The translations under genes were made by a program, and so were the position numbers. A stretch of DNA of 64,000 bases. It comes from UBA3478 sp036782715. GTDB taxonomy: Bacteria; Bacteroidota; Bacteroidia; Flavobacteriales; Flavobacteriaceae. Each line of letters opens with the position of its first letter. Position 1 is the first letter of the stretch. Shown piece by piece: positions 17,782-26,939 of the stretch. The notes beneath the pieces were generated by a model. It did no database searches and was not told where the DNA came from. It was given only the letters and a program-made list of their open reading frames with translations. The DNA is taken from assembly GCA_036782715.1 (NCBI GenBank), contig DAIPYN010000004.1, positions 24,026 to 88,025 of the forward strand. Reading direction: 5' to 3'.

Positions 17782-18558
17782 GTGAAGCGACCACTCATTT
17801 TAGTTACTAATGATGATGGATATAACGCGCCCGGCATCAATCATCTCATCGAATTTGTAAAAGAGATTGCAGAAGTGGTAGTAGTTGCCCCTGACAGTCC
17901 ACAATCAGGCATGGGGCATGCCATAACTATAGACAATACATTAGAGGTACACCGACTCGATTTAGACGGTGCATACAAGGGATTGCAGGCTTACTCTACC
18001 AGTGGTACTCCTGCTGACTGCGTTAAACTTGCGTTACATGAAATTCTCGACCGCAAACCTGACCTAGTAGTTTCTGGAATCAATCACGGAGCAAATTCTT
18101 CTATCAATGTGATCTACTCTGGAACGATGAGCGCAGCGATTGAAGCGGGTGTAGAAGAGATACCTGCCATAGGATTTTCACTTTTAGACTATTCTTGGGG
18201 CGCCAATTTCGATGCTTGCAAAAGCGTAATTCAAACCCTTGTGAAAGAGGCCTTAGACAAAGGAATTCCTAGCGGAACCGTTCTCAATGTGAACATCCCT
18301 AAGACAGACGGCGCAGCAGTGAAAGGAATGAGAGTCTGTCGACAAGCCAAAGCCAATTGGAAAGAGCGATTTGATAAAAGGGTTAGCCCTACAGGAAAAG
18401 AATACTATTGGCTAACTGGAGATTTCATCCTTTTAGATGAAGGAGAGGATACCGACATCGCAGCGCTTGAAGCGGGCTATGTTTCTATTGTACCTACCCA
18501 ATTCGATCTTACGGCACATCACAGCATGGCCCACATCAATTCTTGGAAAATCCATTAG
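17782..18558 (+). CDS. surE: 5'/3'-nucleotidase SurE
   Basis: Metal-dependent phosphatase acting on nucleoside monophosphates and short polyphosphate. The start is GTG at 17782 (MKRPLILVTNDDGYNAPGI), immediately presenting the metal ligands Asp-Asp of NDDGY. Further motifs are VVVAPDSPQSGMGHAIT, YSTSGTPADCVKLAL, DLVVSGINHGANSSINVIYSGT in pieces, and AIGFSL. The length is 258 residues. lpxB follows 50 bases downstream, a pairing frequent in Bacteroidota, so a stationary-phase or membrane-linked expression unit is plausible. Confidence 0.96.
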   Translation: MKRPLILVTNDDGYNAPGINHLIEFVKEIAEVVVVAPDSPQSGMGHAITIDNTLEVHRLDLDGAYKGLQAYSTSGTPADCVKLALHEILDRKPDLVVSGINHGANSSINVIYSGTMSAAIEAGVEEIPAIGFSLLDYSWGANFDACKSVIQTLVKEALDKGIPSGTVLNVNIPKTDGAAVKGMRVCRQAKANWKERFDKRVSPTGKEYYWLTGDFILLDEGEDTDIAALEAGYVSIVPTQFDLTAHHSMAHINSWKIH

Positions 18559-18608
18559 ACTGAAATTAGATTGCAGAAGCTTATCGTATCTTGTAATCAA
18601 ACCGCTCA

Positions 18609-19745
18609 ATGAAGTACTACCTCATCGCAGGAGAAGCCTCCGGAGACTTACACGCATCTAACCTAATTAAGGCGTTAAAGCATATCGATGCCGATGCTGA
18701 CTTTAGGGCTATGGGAGGTGATACCATGAAAGAGGCTGGCGCCAAACTTTCAAAGCACTATTCAGAGATGAGTTTTATGGGATTTGCCGAGGTACTTCAA
18801 AATTTGAGGACCATTCGAAAAACCTTTGACTTTATCAAAAAAGACATTCAAAGCTTTAACCCTACTGCACTCATTCTTATCGATTTTTCAGGATTTAACT
18901 TGAGAATCGCAAAATGGGCGAATGAGCAAGGCATCCTGGTTCATTATTACATTGCACCACAGGTGTGGGCATCAAGATCGGGTAGAATTGAAAAAATTAG
19001 AGCCTATGTTGATCACTTGTATGTGACCCTGCCCTTTGAACCCGATTTCTATCGTAAATACAATCATGAAGCTACCTTCGTAGGTCATCCGCTCATCGAT
19101 GCCATGGATAGTAGCAATGAGGCTGACACCGATCAATTTCTAAGGAATCAAGGCCTCGGTGAACGACCGATTATCGCATTACTTCCCGGTAGCCGAAAGC
19201 AAGAAATCAGTAGAATCTTACCCGAGCTCATTAAAGCAACAAAAGATTTTACAGCCTTTGATATTGTCGTTGCCGGTGCACCCTCTCAAACCCCATCTTT
19301 TTACGAACCCTATTCGCAAGGGGCAAAAATTATATTCGGCAAGACCCAGCAACTTCTTCAAGTAGCCCATTTAGCCGTTGTGACAAGCGGTACTGCAACT
19401 TTAGAAACTGCGCTAATAGGTACCCCACAAGTGGTAGTTTATAAAACTAGTTCGGTCTCATACGCTATTGGGAAGCGCATCGTGACCTTGAAATACATCT
19501 CTTTAGTAAATCTCATTCTTGACCGAATAGCCGTTAAAGAGCTCATACAAAAGGATTGTAACCCAAAGAAAATAAAGGCTGCCATCAATGAACTCCTCGA
19601 TAGCGGCGTTCGAGAACGTATAGTCCAAGATTACCAAGAACTAATAAAAGCTCTTGGAGATTCAGGAGCTAGTGAAAGAACTGCAAAAGCGATTTATGCA
19701 AATACCCGCACACTTCTCGGTCAGGCTTTTGATCTATTGGATTAG
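18609..19745 (+). CDS. lpxB: Lipid-A-disaccharide synthase LpxB
   Basis: Glycosyltransferase (GT19) that joins UDP-diacylglucosamine and lipid X to make the lipid A disaccharide. Family motifs are MKYYLIAGEASGDLHAS at the start, FRAMGGDTM, MSFMGFAEVL, LIDFSGFNLRIAK, YYIAPQVWASR, FVGHPLID, LLPGSRKQEI, and TSGTATLETALIGTPQVVVYK. The length of 378 residues is normal. Together with lptE and lptC elsewhere in the window it shows a conventional LPS pathway. The 3' end overlaps the start of comEC by about 50 bases. Confidence 0.96.
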   Translation: MKYYLIAGEASGDLHASNLIKALKHIDADADFRAMGGDTMKEAGAKLSKHYSEMSFMGFAEVLQNLRTIRKTFDFIKKDIQSFNPTALILIDFSGFNLRIAKWANEQGILVHYYIAPQVWASRSGRIEKIRAYVDHLYVTLPFEPDFYRKYNHEATFVGHPLIDAMDSSNEADTDQFLRNQGLGERPIIALLPGSRKQEISRILPELIKATKDFTAFDIVVAGAPSQTPSFYEPYSQGAKIIFGKTQQLLQVAHLAVVTSGTATLETALIGTPQVVVYKTSSVSYAIGKRIVTLKYISLVNLILDRIAVKELIQKDCNPKKIKAAINELLDSGVRERIVQDYQELIKALGDSGASERTAKAIYANTRTLLGQAFDLLD

Positions 19746-21045
19746 CGGTATTTTACTCAGCAACTATTACACACCATCTATTTCTCTTTTACTGATTGCC
19801 TTCTGCAGTTGGATTCTAAGTACTCATTATAATTCAGTCTATCTTGAAGAGTTTCTTCTGGGTTGCTCTATTCTAATTCTATCTGCACATCTCACCCTGA
19901 CCTTTCATTCAAAAGAAGAAACACCAGCGGAGGAGCCACTCATTATCTTCATCGAATCCTTTGAGGGGAACACCACAAAATACTTGCATTATAACGCCCA
20001 ATGGAGAGAAGGTAGCTTTAAGGTTTTTAGTAAAGCGCCCATCGAGAACGCATACTACCTTATCAATGAACTTCCTAAGAAGGGATTTAATGAACAGCTT
20101 GTACTCTTTGTCGATGGCAATAAGTTAGCTGAATGGCAAAAACTAACCGAGATCCTATTTCATTTCCCTTTTCAATGGATCGCCTCGCTTAGAAATAGCG
20201 CCTCGAAACAATGGGAAAAGATGAAATTTTCACCCGTTCTCGTCGGATTTTATAGGGCATTGATCTTAGGAGACCGATCTATGCTAGCCCCAGAAATAAA
20301 AACCGCATTTCAGCAGCTCGGCCTTGCGCATGTTTTGGCTGTATCCGGCATGCATTTCGGACTCTGTTATTTACTTTTTAATGGCATTAGCCTACTCCTT
20401 CCATTTAAGTCGAGAAGAGGGTTTCGAGTAATGCTAAATATGAGTTATGCGGTAATTACAGGTCTCGGGGTATCTGTAATTAGAGCACTCATTTTCATCT
20501 TGATCTACGAATTAGGAATAGCACTTAAGAGACCTATAGATCGATGGCAGCTATTCATTGCAACGGCACTCATTTGTCTTATGTTGCAGCCCAACTGGAT
20601 CTATGATGTAGGCTTTCAACTGAGCTTTATAGCTGTTTTAGGCATCTTCGTTGGTCTATACTTTTTAGATAATTTCGAATTACCTCAACTACTTAAAAAA
20701 CCCATACAATTAGTAACGATTTCATTCTCGGCGCAACTAGCGGTTAGCCCGATATTAGCCTTTTACTTTGAAGAGTTATCCCTGACTGCACTCCCGTTTT
20801 CGATTATTGCCAGTCCCATAGTACCCATTGTAATGATCATCGGTGGGGCTGGATTATTCTTACCCATAGGGAGTATAACCAACCCACTAATTACGGGCTT
20901 ATTAAAGCATCTGACTCATGTAACACCCAGAAGAGTCCAAATTTGTATTGACCTACCCGAGGTGATCAGTATTTATTTAATGCTAGGGCTATTAGTGTAC
21001 GTCGCCCATCAGGCGCTTCATAAGCGGCGAAAAAAGGAGTACTAA
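19696..21045 (+). CDS. comEC: ComEC/Rec2-type competence membrane protein, short form
   Basis: Membrane channel for uptake of single-stranded DNA. I choose ATG at 19696 (MQIPAHFSVRLLIYW) rather than TTG at 19654. The N-terminal membrane pair and soluble insert (about 10-160) resemble DUF4131. The competence domain carries ALILGDRSML, the hallmark HVLAVSGMHFG, VSVIRALIF and DVGFQLSFIAVLGI. The product is only 449 residues and stops soon after the last helices: it lacks the C-terminal metallo-beta-lactamase domain of longer ComEC proteins. Its last 54 bases overlap the convergent transporter gene. Confidence 0.9.
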   Translation: MQIPAHFSVRLLIYWISGILLSNYYTPSISLLLIAFCSWILSTHYNSVYLEEFLLGCSILILSAHLTLTFHSKEETPAEEPLIIFIESFEGNTTKYLHYNAQWREGSFKVFSKAPIENAYYLINELPKKGFNEQLVLFVDGNKLAEWQKLTEILFHFPFQWIASLRNSASKQWEKMKFSPVLVGFYRALILGDRSMLAPEIKTAFQQLGLAHVLAVSGMHFGLCYLLFNGISLLLPFKSRRGFRVMLNMSYAVITGLGVSVIRALIFILIYELGIALKRPIDRWQLFIATALICLMLQPNWIYDVGFQLSFIAVLGIFVGLYFLDNFELPQLLKKPIQLVTISFSAQLAVSPILAFYFEELSLTALPFSIIASPIVPIVMIIGGAGLFLPIGSITNPLITGLLKHLTHVTPRRVQICIDLPEVISIYLMLGLLVYVAHQALHKRRKKEY

Positions 21046-22491
21046 AACACCTGCCCCTAAAGAATACTGTGCGATTAGCATAAAGCCATCCGTATATAAC
21101 TCAAGGGTTTGTAAACCACCTGCAGCCGCAGAATCACCCTCAACCGATAGTTTTTTACCAATAAAACCTACCACCTGAAAAGCGAATGCTGAGGATAAGA
21201 ACCATACTCCCATCATAAAAGCTACGATGCGCTTAGGAGACAATGAGGTGATTTTCGAAAGTCCAACGGGTGACATGAATAACTCTCCGATAGAGAGTAA
21301 GAAGTACATTAGAAGCAGGTAGCTAAAAGGAACTAATCCTTGTTCATTAGCACTTAGACCAGAAATCGCTAGTACATAAAAACTAGAACCAGCAAAAAGT
21401 AATCCCATTCCGAACTTGTACGGAGTTCTAGGATTTAGATTTCTACGTGACAACCAGGTCCAAAGCATCGAGATTGGAATCGCAAATAAGATGATAAACA
21501 TCGAGTTTAAAGAATTCGTCTGAGCGGCAGACATTAAGGTTAACTCAACATTTCTGGCAGAGAACAGTGTAATCACACTTCCTGAAAGTTCATGAAAACC
21601 CCAAAATATAGTCATAAAAAGAGTGATCAAGATCGCCACAAATAGTTTCTTACGCTCATCTGCTGAGGCCTGATAGAGTATGTATCCTAGGTACGCTAAT
21701 ATCAGTACTCCTACTCCTTTGAAAATGAGGTTAACAATATTATCTTCTCCCAGTACAGGGCTATAAGAAGCCAGCAATAAAGCCATTACCGGAACCGATA
21801 ACACACTTAAAATCGTTACCCAATTTTCTCGGCTAACCCCCATTTTTTTCTGAGTAAGCGCCTGATCATCTGGCGCCATTCCTTGGTCACCAAAAACACC
21901 AGATTTAATTCCGCGATAGAAAACGATGAGACCGGTTAACATACCGATTCCTGCAAGACCGAAACCATAGTGCCATCCGTAAGTGGCGGCAAGCCATCCG
22001 CATAAAAGAGGAGCTACCCAACCGCCGATGTTAATACCCATATAGAATATGGTAAATCCAGAATCCTTGCGGGGGTCCTTATCTGAATAAAGTGCTCCGA
22101 CAAAAGTCGAAATATTGGGCTTAAAGTAAGCGTTACCAACGATGATTAACGAAAGAGCCAAAAAGAAGGTAATATTACTTTCAATGGCTAGTACAAAATG
22201 TCCTAAGGCCATTAAAACACCTCCTAAGAAGATGGATTTGCGTAAACCTAAAAGGTTATCTGAAATACGCCCTCCGATAACCGTACCGGCGTATACTAAA
22301 GAGCCATAAGAAGAATATACCGCTGCTGTTGCAAAGTCACGATTGGCTAGGGCTTCAAAGATTACATTCACCATATAAAGGGTGAGAAGCGCGCGCATAC
22401 CATAGAAGCTAAAGCGCTCCCATAACTCGGCGAAAAAGAGGTAGAATAATCCCTTAGGATGTCCTAAAAGTGTTGGCTCTGAATTCTGCAT
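20992..22491 (-). CDS. POT-family proton-coupled peptide transporter
   Basis: Major-facilitator peptide symporter importing di- and tripeptides. The diagnostic N-terminal motif FFAELWERFSFYGMRALLTLYM (given here in part as ELWERFSFYGMRALL) carries the ExxERFxY proton/peptide-coupling residues. FYMGINIGGWVAPLLCGWLA matches the POT signature around helix 5. About 14 hydrophobic segments are seen over 499 residues. It lies 2 bases downstream of a dipeptidyl-peptidase gene, and the pair logically makes and imports dipeptides. Confidence 0.94.
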   Translation of the reverse strand: MQNSEPTLLGHPKGLFYLFFAELWERFSFYGMRALLTLYMVNVIFEALANRDFATAAVYSSYGSLVYAGTVIGGRISDNLLGLRKSIFLGGVLMALGHFVLAIESNITFFLALSLIIVGNAYFKPNISTFVGALYSDKDPRKDSGFTIFYMGINIGGWVAPLLCGWLAATYGWHYGFGLAGIGMLTGLIVFYRGIKSGVFGDQGMAPDDQALTQKKMGVSRENWVTILSVLSVPVMALLLASYSPVLGEDNIVNLIFKGVGVLILAYLGYILYQASADERKKLFVAILITLFMTIFWGFHELSGSVITLFSARNVELTLMSAAQTNSLNSMFIILFAIPISMLWTWLSRRNLNPRTPYKFGMGLLFAGSSFYVLAISGLSANEQGLVPFSYLLLMYFLLSIGELFMSPVGLSKITSLSPKRIVAFMMGVWFLSSAFAFQVVGFIGKKLSVEGDSAAAGGLQTLELYTDGFMLIAQYSLGAGVLVLLFSPLMKRLMGDVH

Positions 22492-22493
22492 AA

Positions 22494-24641
22494 TTAAAGG
22501 TTGTTTTTAATGAATTCTGTCATTTTTGAGTACAGATGAAGACGAGTGTTTCCACCATAAATTCCGTGATTTCTATCGGGATAGATTGCCCAGTCAAAAG
22601 GCTTATTCGCTTGAATAAGAGCCTCGATCATACGCATTGAATTCTGAACGTGCACATTGTCATCCCCGCTACCGTGAACGAGTAGGTACTTGCCTTTTAA
22701 AAGCTCTGGATAATTAAAGGGCGACTCGTTATCGTATCCACCCGGGTTCTCCTCAGGGGTGCGTAAAAAACGCTCAGTGTATATGGTGTCATAAAACCTC
22801 CAGCTAGTAACAGGTGCTACGGCGATAGCCATTTCGAATACTTCGTTTCCTTTCAAAAGGGCATTTGTACTCATATGACCGCCGAAACTCCATCCCCAAA
22901 TGCCGGTGCGCGTCTCATCGATATAATCAAGCTCAGAAAGTTTCTTGGCAGCAGCGATTTGATCTTCGGTCTCAAATTTTACGAGGTTTAGGTAAGTTGA
23001 TTTTTTAAAATCTCTTCCCTTGAAACCAGTTCCGCGTCCGTCCACACAGGCAATAATATAACCCTGACTAGCCAGCATTTGATGCCAGTAGTCGTTCGAA
23101 CCCATCCACTGATCGGCCACCTGCTGTGAACCAGGACCCGAATATTGAAACATCAATAGCGGATACTTCTTTGAAGGATCAAAATCATTCGGACGAATCA
23201 TGTACATATTCAGCTGATTCGCACCTACGTTTAGGGTGCCAAATTCTTTTGGAGCAATGTCATAACCCTTTAATTTCTCAGCAAGCTTCGCATTGTCTTT
23301 AATCACGCTAAGGACACTTCCCGTTCTAGGGTCACGAAGGGTAAACTCATAGGGCGTCGTACTGCTACTATAGGTGCCTATAAAGTATTGAAAATCTTTA
23401 GAGAACTGGGCGTGATGTGTTCCTGCCCGATCGGTCAAACGTATTTTGTATTTGCCTTTGGTTGAAATTCGGTAAATCGCACGTTCAATTGATGAAGGCT
23501 CAGTAGATTGATAGAATATTCGATCCTTCTTTTTATCGTAACCATAAAAATTGGTCACCTCAAATTCACCACTGGTAATTTGACGAACCAACTTCCCTTC
23601 AGAACTATAAAGATAGATATGGTTGTAGCCGTCGCGCTCACTGGTCCAAATAAAATCATCCTTAGGTAAAAAGGTTAAATTATCGTGTAAGTCCACATAA
23701 GCCTCATCGGTTTCTTCTAATAAAGTGCCTACCTCCAATGTTTTTATGTTCACTTTATATAACATCAAACGATTTTGATGGCGATTTAAAGTTTGAACAG
23801 AGAGGTGTTCACTATGATTCATGAACTGTATTCTCGGTATGTAGTAATCTTGAGAAAGTGCAACACGACTATCTGTTCCTGAAGTCAAATCGATAACATG
23901 TACTTCTACCTCTGCATTATTCTCTCCCGCCTTTGGATACTTGAAACGATACTGGCTCGGATACAACTCGGTACCAAACACATCCATAGAAAACTCAGGC
24001 ACCAAACTTTCATCAAACTTCAAGTAAGCTAAATGCGTACCCTCGGGACTCCACTCATAGGCTCTAACCAACGAAAATTCTTCTTCATAAACCCAATCGG
24101 CGTGCCCATTAATAATTGATCCATACTTTCCATCCTCAGTAAGCTGGCGACTTGACTTTGATGCAATCTCAAACACATACAAATTATTCTCAAAAACATA
24201 GGCCAACTTTGAGCCATCGGGAGAAAAAGTAGGAACTCGAATGAGTGAATCACTCACCTTAGTAAGTTCTTGGGTTTTGAAATCATAGACATAGTAAACC
24301 GCCTCTGATGAACGTCTGAATATCGGTTTACGCTTTGTAGCTAGTAATACACGACTTTCATCATCACTAAAAGCATATCCACTAAATCTAGGAATAGCGT
24401 CTCCTGAACTCAAAAGAACACCCTCAGATTGCATGTCACTGTAACGGTATTTTACAATCTGGCTCTTACCATCATGGTACTCAAGAACCGTATAAGCATC
24501 CCCTGAATTTAACGATCGTAAGTTGGCAATTCCCTCTGTTGAGAAGGCTCCTGACCAAATCTCTTCTAGGGTGATCGGTTGTTGTGAGAAAGAAAGACTG
24601 CTAACAAGTACTGCGAGGGCAGAAAAAAGGAATTTTTTCAT
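22494..24641 (-). CDS. Dipeptidyl peptidase IV (S9B family)
   Basis: Secreted serine exopeptidase that removes X-Pro or X-Ala dipeptides. A signal peptide (MKKFLFSALAVLVSSLSFSQ) is followed by the eight-bladed DPP IV propeller domain. The pair of acidic residues that grips the substrate N-terminus is in WVYEEEFSLVRAYEWSP. The catalytic alpha/beta-hydrolase domain has GWSFGGHMS (nucleophile Ser near 590), GSGDDNVH (Asp) and PDRNHGIYGG (His near 692). At 715 residues it has the family length. It is transcribed with the POT transporter, 2 bases away. Confidence 0.95.
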   Translation of the reverse strand: MKKFLFSALAVLVSSLSFSQQPITLEEIWSGAFSTEGIANLRSLNSGDAYTVLEYHDGKSQIVKYRYSDMQSEGVLLSSGDAIPRFSGYAFSDDESRVLLATKRKPIFRRSSEAVYYVYDFKTQELTKVSDSLIRVPTFSPDGSKLAYVFENNLYVFEIASKSSRQLTEDGKYGSIINGHADWVYEEEFSLVRAYEWSPEGTHLAYLKFDESLVPEFSMDVFGTELYPSQYRFKYPKAGENNAEVEVHVIDLTSGTDSRVALSQDYYIPRIQFMNHSEHLSVQTLNRHQNRLMLYKVNIKTLEVGTLLEETDEAYVDLHDNLTFLPKDDFIWTSERDGYNHIYLYSSEGKLVRQITSGEFEVTNFYGYDKKKDRIFYQSTEPSSIERAIYRISTKGKYKIRLTDRAGTHHAQFSKDFQYFIGTYSSSTTPYEFTLRDPRTGSVLSVIKDNAKLAEKLKGYDIAPKEFGTLNVGANQLNMYMIRPNDFDPSKKYPLLMFQYSGPGSQQVADQWMGSNDYWHQMLASQGYIIACVDGRGTGFKGRDFKKSTYLNLVKFETEDQIAAAKKLSELDYIDETRTGIWGWSFGGHMSTNALLKGNEVFEMAIAVAPVTSWRFYDTIYTERFLRTPEENPGGYDNESPFNYPELLKGKYLLVHGSGDDNVHVQNSMRMIEALIQANKPFDWAIYPDRNHGIYGGNTRLHLYSKMTEFIKNNL

Positions 24642-24709
24642 CGTATATATATCTATAAACCCTCAAGTTTACTAAATATTTACCGAATACTAAAGCTCAG
24701 CCTAATCCT

Positions 24710-24717
24710 TATCTTTG
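24710..24717 (+). promoter_or_regulatory. -7 promoter element of mvaA
   Basis: TATCTTTG matches TAnnTTTG 17 bases before the mvaA start, in the 92-base divergent region shared with the DPP IV gene. No good TTG is seen at the proper distance. Confidence 0.5.
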
Positions 24718-24733
24718 CTTTCAAATTAGCCGA

Positions 24734-26044
24734 ATGTCAAAGAAAATTGAAGGTTTCTCGAAATTAACCAAAGCTGAAAAGATTCATTGGGTTGCCGAAA
24801 CCCATGGAGAAAATCCGAGTGCGTTTAAAGCTACCCTCGAGACTTACAATCATTCAAACCCTGAGGTTCAGAAAATTCACGACGAATTCATCGAGAATAC
24901 GTTAACCAATCACTACTTACCACTAGGAGTAGCTCCTAACTTCTTAATTGATGGTAAATGGTATACCATTCCTATGGCTATTGAAGAGAGTTCAGTAGTT
25001 GCGGCAGCAAGTAAAGCAGCAAAATTTTGGAGTACTAAGGGCGGATTCCAAACAGAGGTATTAGGAACAGAAAAAGTAGGGCAAATACACCTGAACTATT
25101 ATGGCGAGGCTGAAAAATTAAATCGATTTTTCAATGAGAACACCTCTAGATTCTTAGGCGAGCTTAGCTCGATTACCGAAAGTATGGAGCGCCGTGGAGG
25201 GGGTATACAAAGCATGCAACTTATCGACAAGACAAATGCTCTTGAAGGTTATTATCAAATCGATTTGCGTTTTGAAACCGCCGACGCTATGGGGGCTAAC
25301 TTTATAAACACCTGTTTAGAGACCCTCGCTAAATCTTTTACTAGCGCAGCAACATCAGCCTTCGAAGCAGAGGAGTTACCTGAAGTGGTAATGAGCATAC
25401 TGAGCAATTACGTACCCAATTGCGTAGTACGCGCAAGTGTAAGCGTTCCTCTTGAACAATTAGGAGCAAATCTGTCAGATGCTCAATCCTATGCCAAGAA
25501 GTTTGTTAGAGCGGTCCATATTGCACGCGAAGAACCCTATCGAGCAGTGACACACAATAAAGGAATTATGAATGGTGTTGATGCTGTAATTATTGCGACG
25601 GGAAATGACTTTAGAGCCGTAGAGGCAGGAGTCCATGCCTATGCATCCAAAGACGGTAAATACCGATCACTTAGCCAGGCAAAAATTGAAAATGACACCC
25701 TTTATTTCTGGTTAGATATTCCTCTTGCACTGGGAACTGTTGGCGGATTAACCTCTTTACATCCACTCGTAAAGAGATCTCTAGAAATTTTAGATAAGCC
25801 CTCAGCAAAAGAACTGATGCGAATTGTGGCGGTTGCAGGTCTGGCACAAAATTTTGCAGCGGTAAACTCTCTGGTCACCACGGGTATTCAAAAAGGGCAC
25901 ATGAAAATGCACCTATTGAATCTATTGAGTGCACTCGGAGCTTCTGAAGAGGAAAAACAAACCCTAAGCAAGCAATTTAGCGAACAAACCGTCACCAACT
26001 CAGCGGTTAAAGAGGCGCTAAACCAACTACGAAATGGCCGTTAG
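24734..26044 (+). CDS. mvaA: Hydroxymethylglutaryl-CoA reductase, class II type
   Basis: Interconverts HMG-CoA and mevalonate with NAD(P)H, the committed step of the mevalonate route to isoprenoids. Diagnostic segments are IPMAIEESSVVAAASKAAKFW with catalytic Glu at 84/85, VTHNKGIMNGVDA with Lys276, ATGNDFRAVEAG with Asp292, and QKGHMKMHL with His389. The length of 436 residues and the motif set fit class II (bacterial) enzymes. In organisms that rely on the mevalonate pathway such enzymes can work in the biosynthetic direction. The next gene, a GHMP kinase, overlaps by 11 bases and supports biosynthesis. Confidence 0.94.
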   Translation: MSKKIEGFSKLTKAEKIHWVAETHGENPSAFKATLETYNHSNPEVQKIHDEFIENTLTNHYLPLGVAPNFLIDGKWYTIPMAIEESSVVAAASKAAKFWSTKGGFQTEVLGTEKVGQIHLNYYGEAEKLNRFFNENTSRFLGELSSITESMERRGGGIQSMQLIDKTNALEGYYQIDLRFETADAMGANFINTCLETLAKSFTSAATSAFEAEELPEVVMSILSNYVPNCVVRASVSVPLEQLGANLSDAQSYAKKFVRAVHIAREEPYRAVTHNKGIMNGVDAVIIATGNDFRAVEAGVHAYASKDGKYRSLSQAKIENDTLYFWLDIPLALGTVGGLTSLHPLVKRSLEILDKPSAKELMRIVAVAGLAQNFAAVNSLVTTGIQKGHMKMHLLNLLSALGASEEEKQTLSKQFSEQTVTNSAVKEALNQLRNGR

Positions 26045-26939
26045 AAATTACTATACTAAAGGGAAACTTCTCCTTAGTGGAGCCTACGGAGTTCTTGATG
26101 GGGCGATTGGGTTTGCACTACCCACGAAATTGGGCCAACGATTTTGCTTTGAAATCGACAGTTCTAATACTATTCAATGTAAAGCGATAGATGATAAAGG
26201 TAATACTTGGTTTGAAGCTGAGTTTGATGTTAAAAGTCTAGCCCCGTTGAAGACAAGTTCTGAAGAGGTTGCAAACACGTTTTCGAAACTATTAATAGCG
26301 GCTCGTAGTTTGAATCCAGATTTTAACTATTCATTTACCCTTGAAACAACTCTTGAATTTAATCGAGAATGGGGTTTAGGATCTTCATCTACGCTTATCG
26401 CAGCTTTAGCCCAATTTGCATCGGTAAACGCCTATGAACTTCTAGACTCAGGGTTTAAAGGAAGCGGGTACGATATTGCTTGCGCAACCGCAGAAGGCCC
26501 CATTCGATTTCAACGCATCGGTAAAGAGGTGAGTATTACCCCTCTTAACTGGAGGCCAACATTTACAGATGAATTACATCTTGTTTATCTCAATCAAAAA
26601 ATGAACAGTAGAGAAGCGATAATACATTATAGAAAAGCCCAAAGCTCTGATTATTTCTTGAATGAACTTTCGAGATTAAGCATTGCAATAAGCGAAGAAA
26701 CCTCTGACATCAATCGCTTCGAAAAGCTACTATTAGAACAAGAAAACCTCTTAGCCAATCGATTAGACATTATCGCGATTGGTGATCAATTATTTTCCGA
26801 TAGACCTGAGGGGGTTTTTGTCTCGCTTGGTGCATGGGGTGGGGACTTTGCCTTATTTACTGGCAAAAAAAATATCCCTTATCTAGAAGACAAGGGATAT
26901 TCAACTATTTTGAAGCTCGAAGAGCTTTGTATCTATTAG
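26034..26939 (+). CDS. GYDIA-family GHMP kinase, probable mevalonate-pathway kinase
   Basis: Small-molecule kinase of the GHMP fold (galactokinase, homoserine, mevalonate, phosphomevalonate). The N-terminal YTKGKLLLSGAYGVLDGAIG matches mevalonate-type kinases. The ATP loop WGLGSSSTLIAAL is at about 117-129, and the family-naming motif GSGYDIACA is at about 147-155. C-terminal SLGAWGGDFALF resembles the GHMP motif 3. It overlaps mvaA by 11 bases, so mevalonate or phosphomevalonate is the likely substrate, but which of the two cannot be told from the sequence. The TAG stop shares the tetranucleotide TTAG with the stop of the convergent ppiD gene. Confidence 0.88.
   Translation: MAVRNYYTKGKLLLSGAYGVLDGAIGFALPTKLGQRFCFEIDSSNTIQCKAIDDKGNTWFEAEFDVKSLAPLKTSSEEVANTFSKLLIAARSLNPDFNYSFTLETTLEFNREWGLGSSSTLIAALAQFASVNAYELLDSGFKGSGYDIACATAEGPIRFQRIGKEVSITPLNWRPTFTDELHLVYLNQKMNSREAIIHYRKAQSSDYFLNELSRLSIAISEETSDINRFEKLLLEQENLLANRLDIIAIGDQLFSDRPEGVFVSLGAWGGDFALFTGKKNIPYLEDKGYSTILKLEELCIY

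Noticed and set aside
18437..18661. Plus-strand open frame across the surE-lpxB junction
   Set aside because: It overlaps the ends of two conserved genes in another frame and has no recognisable content.
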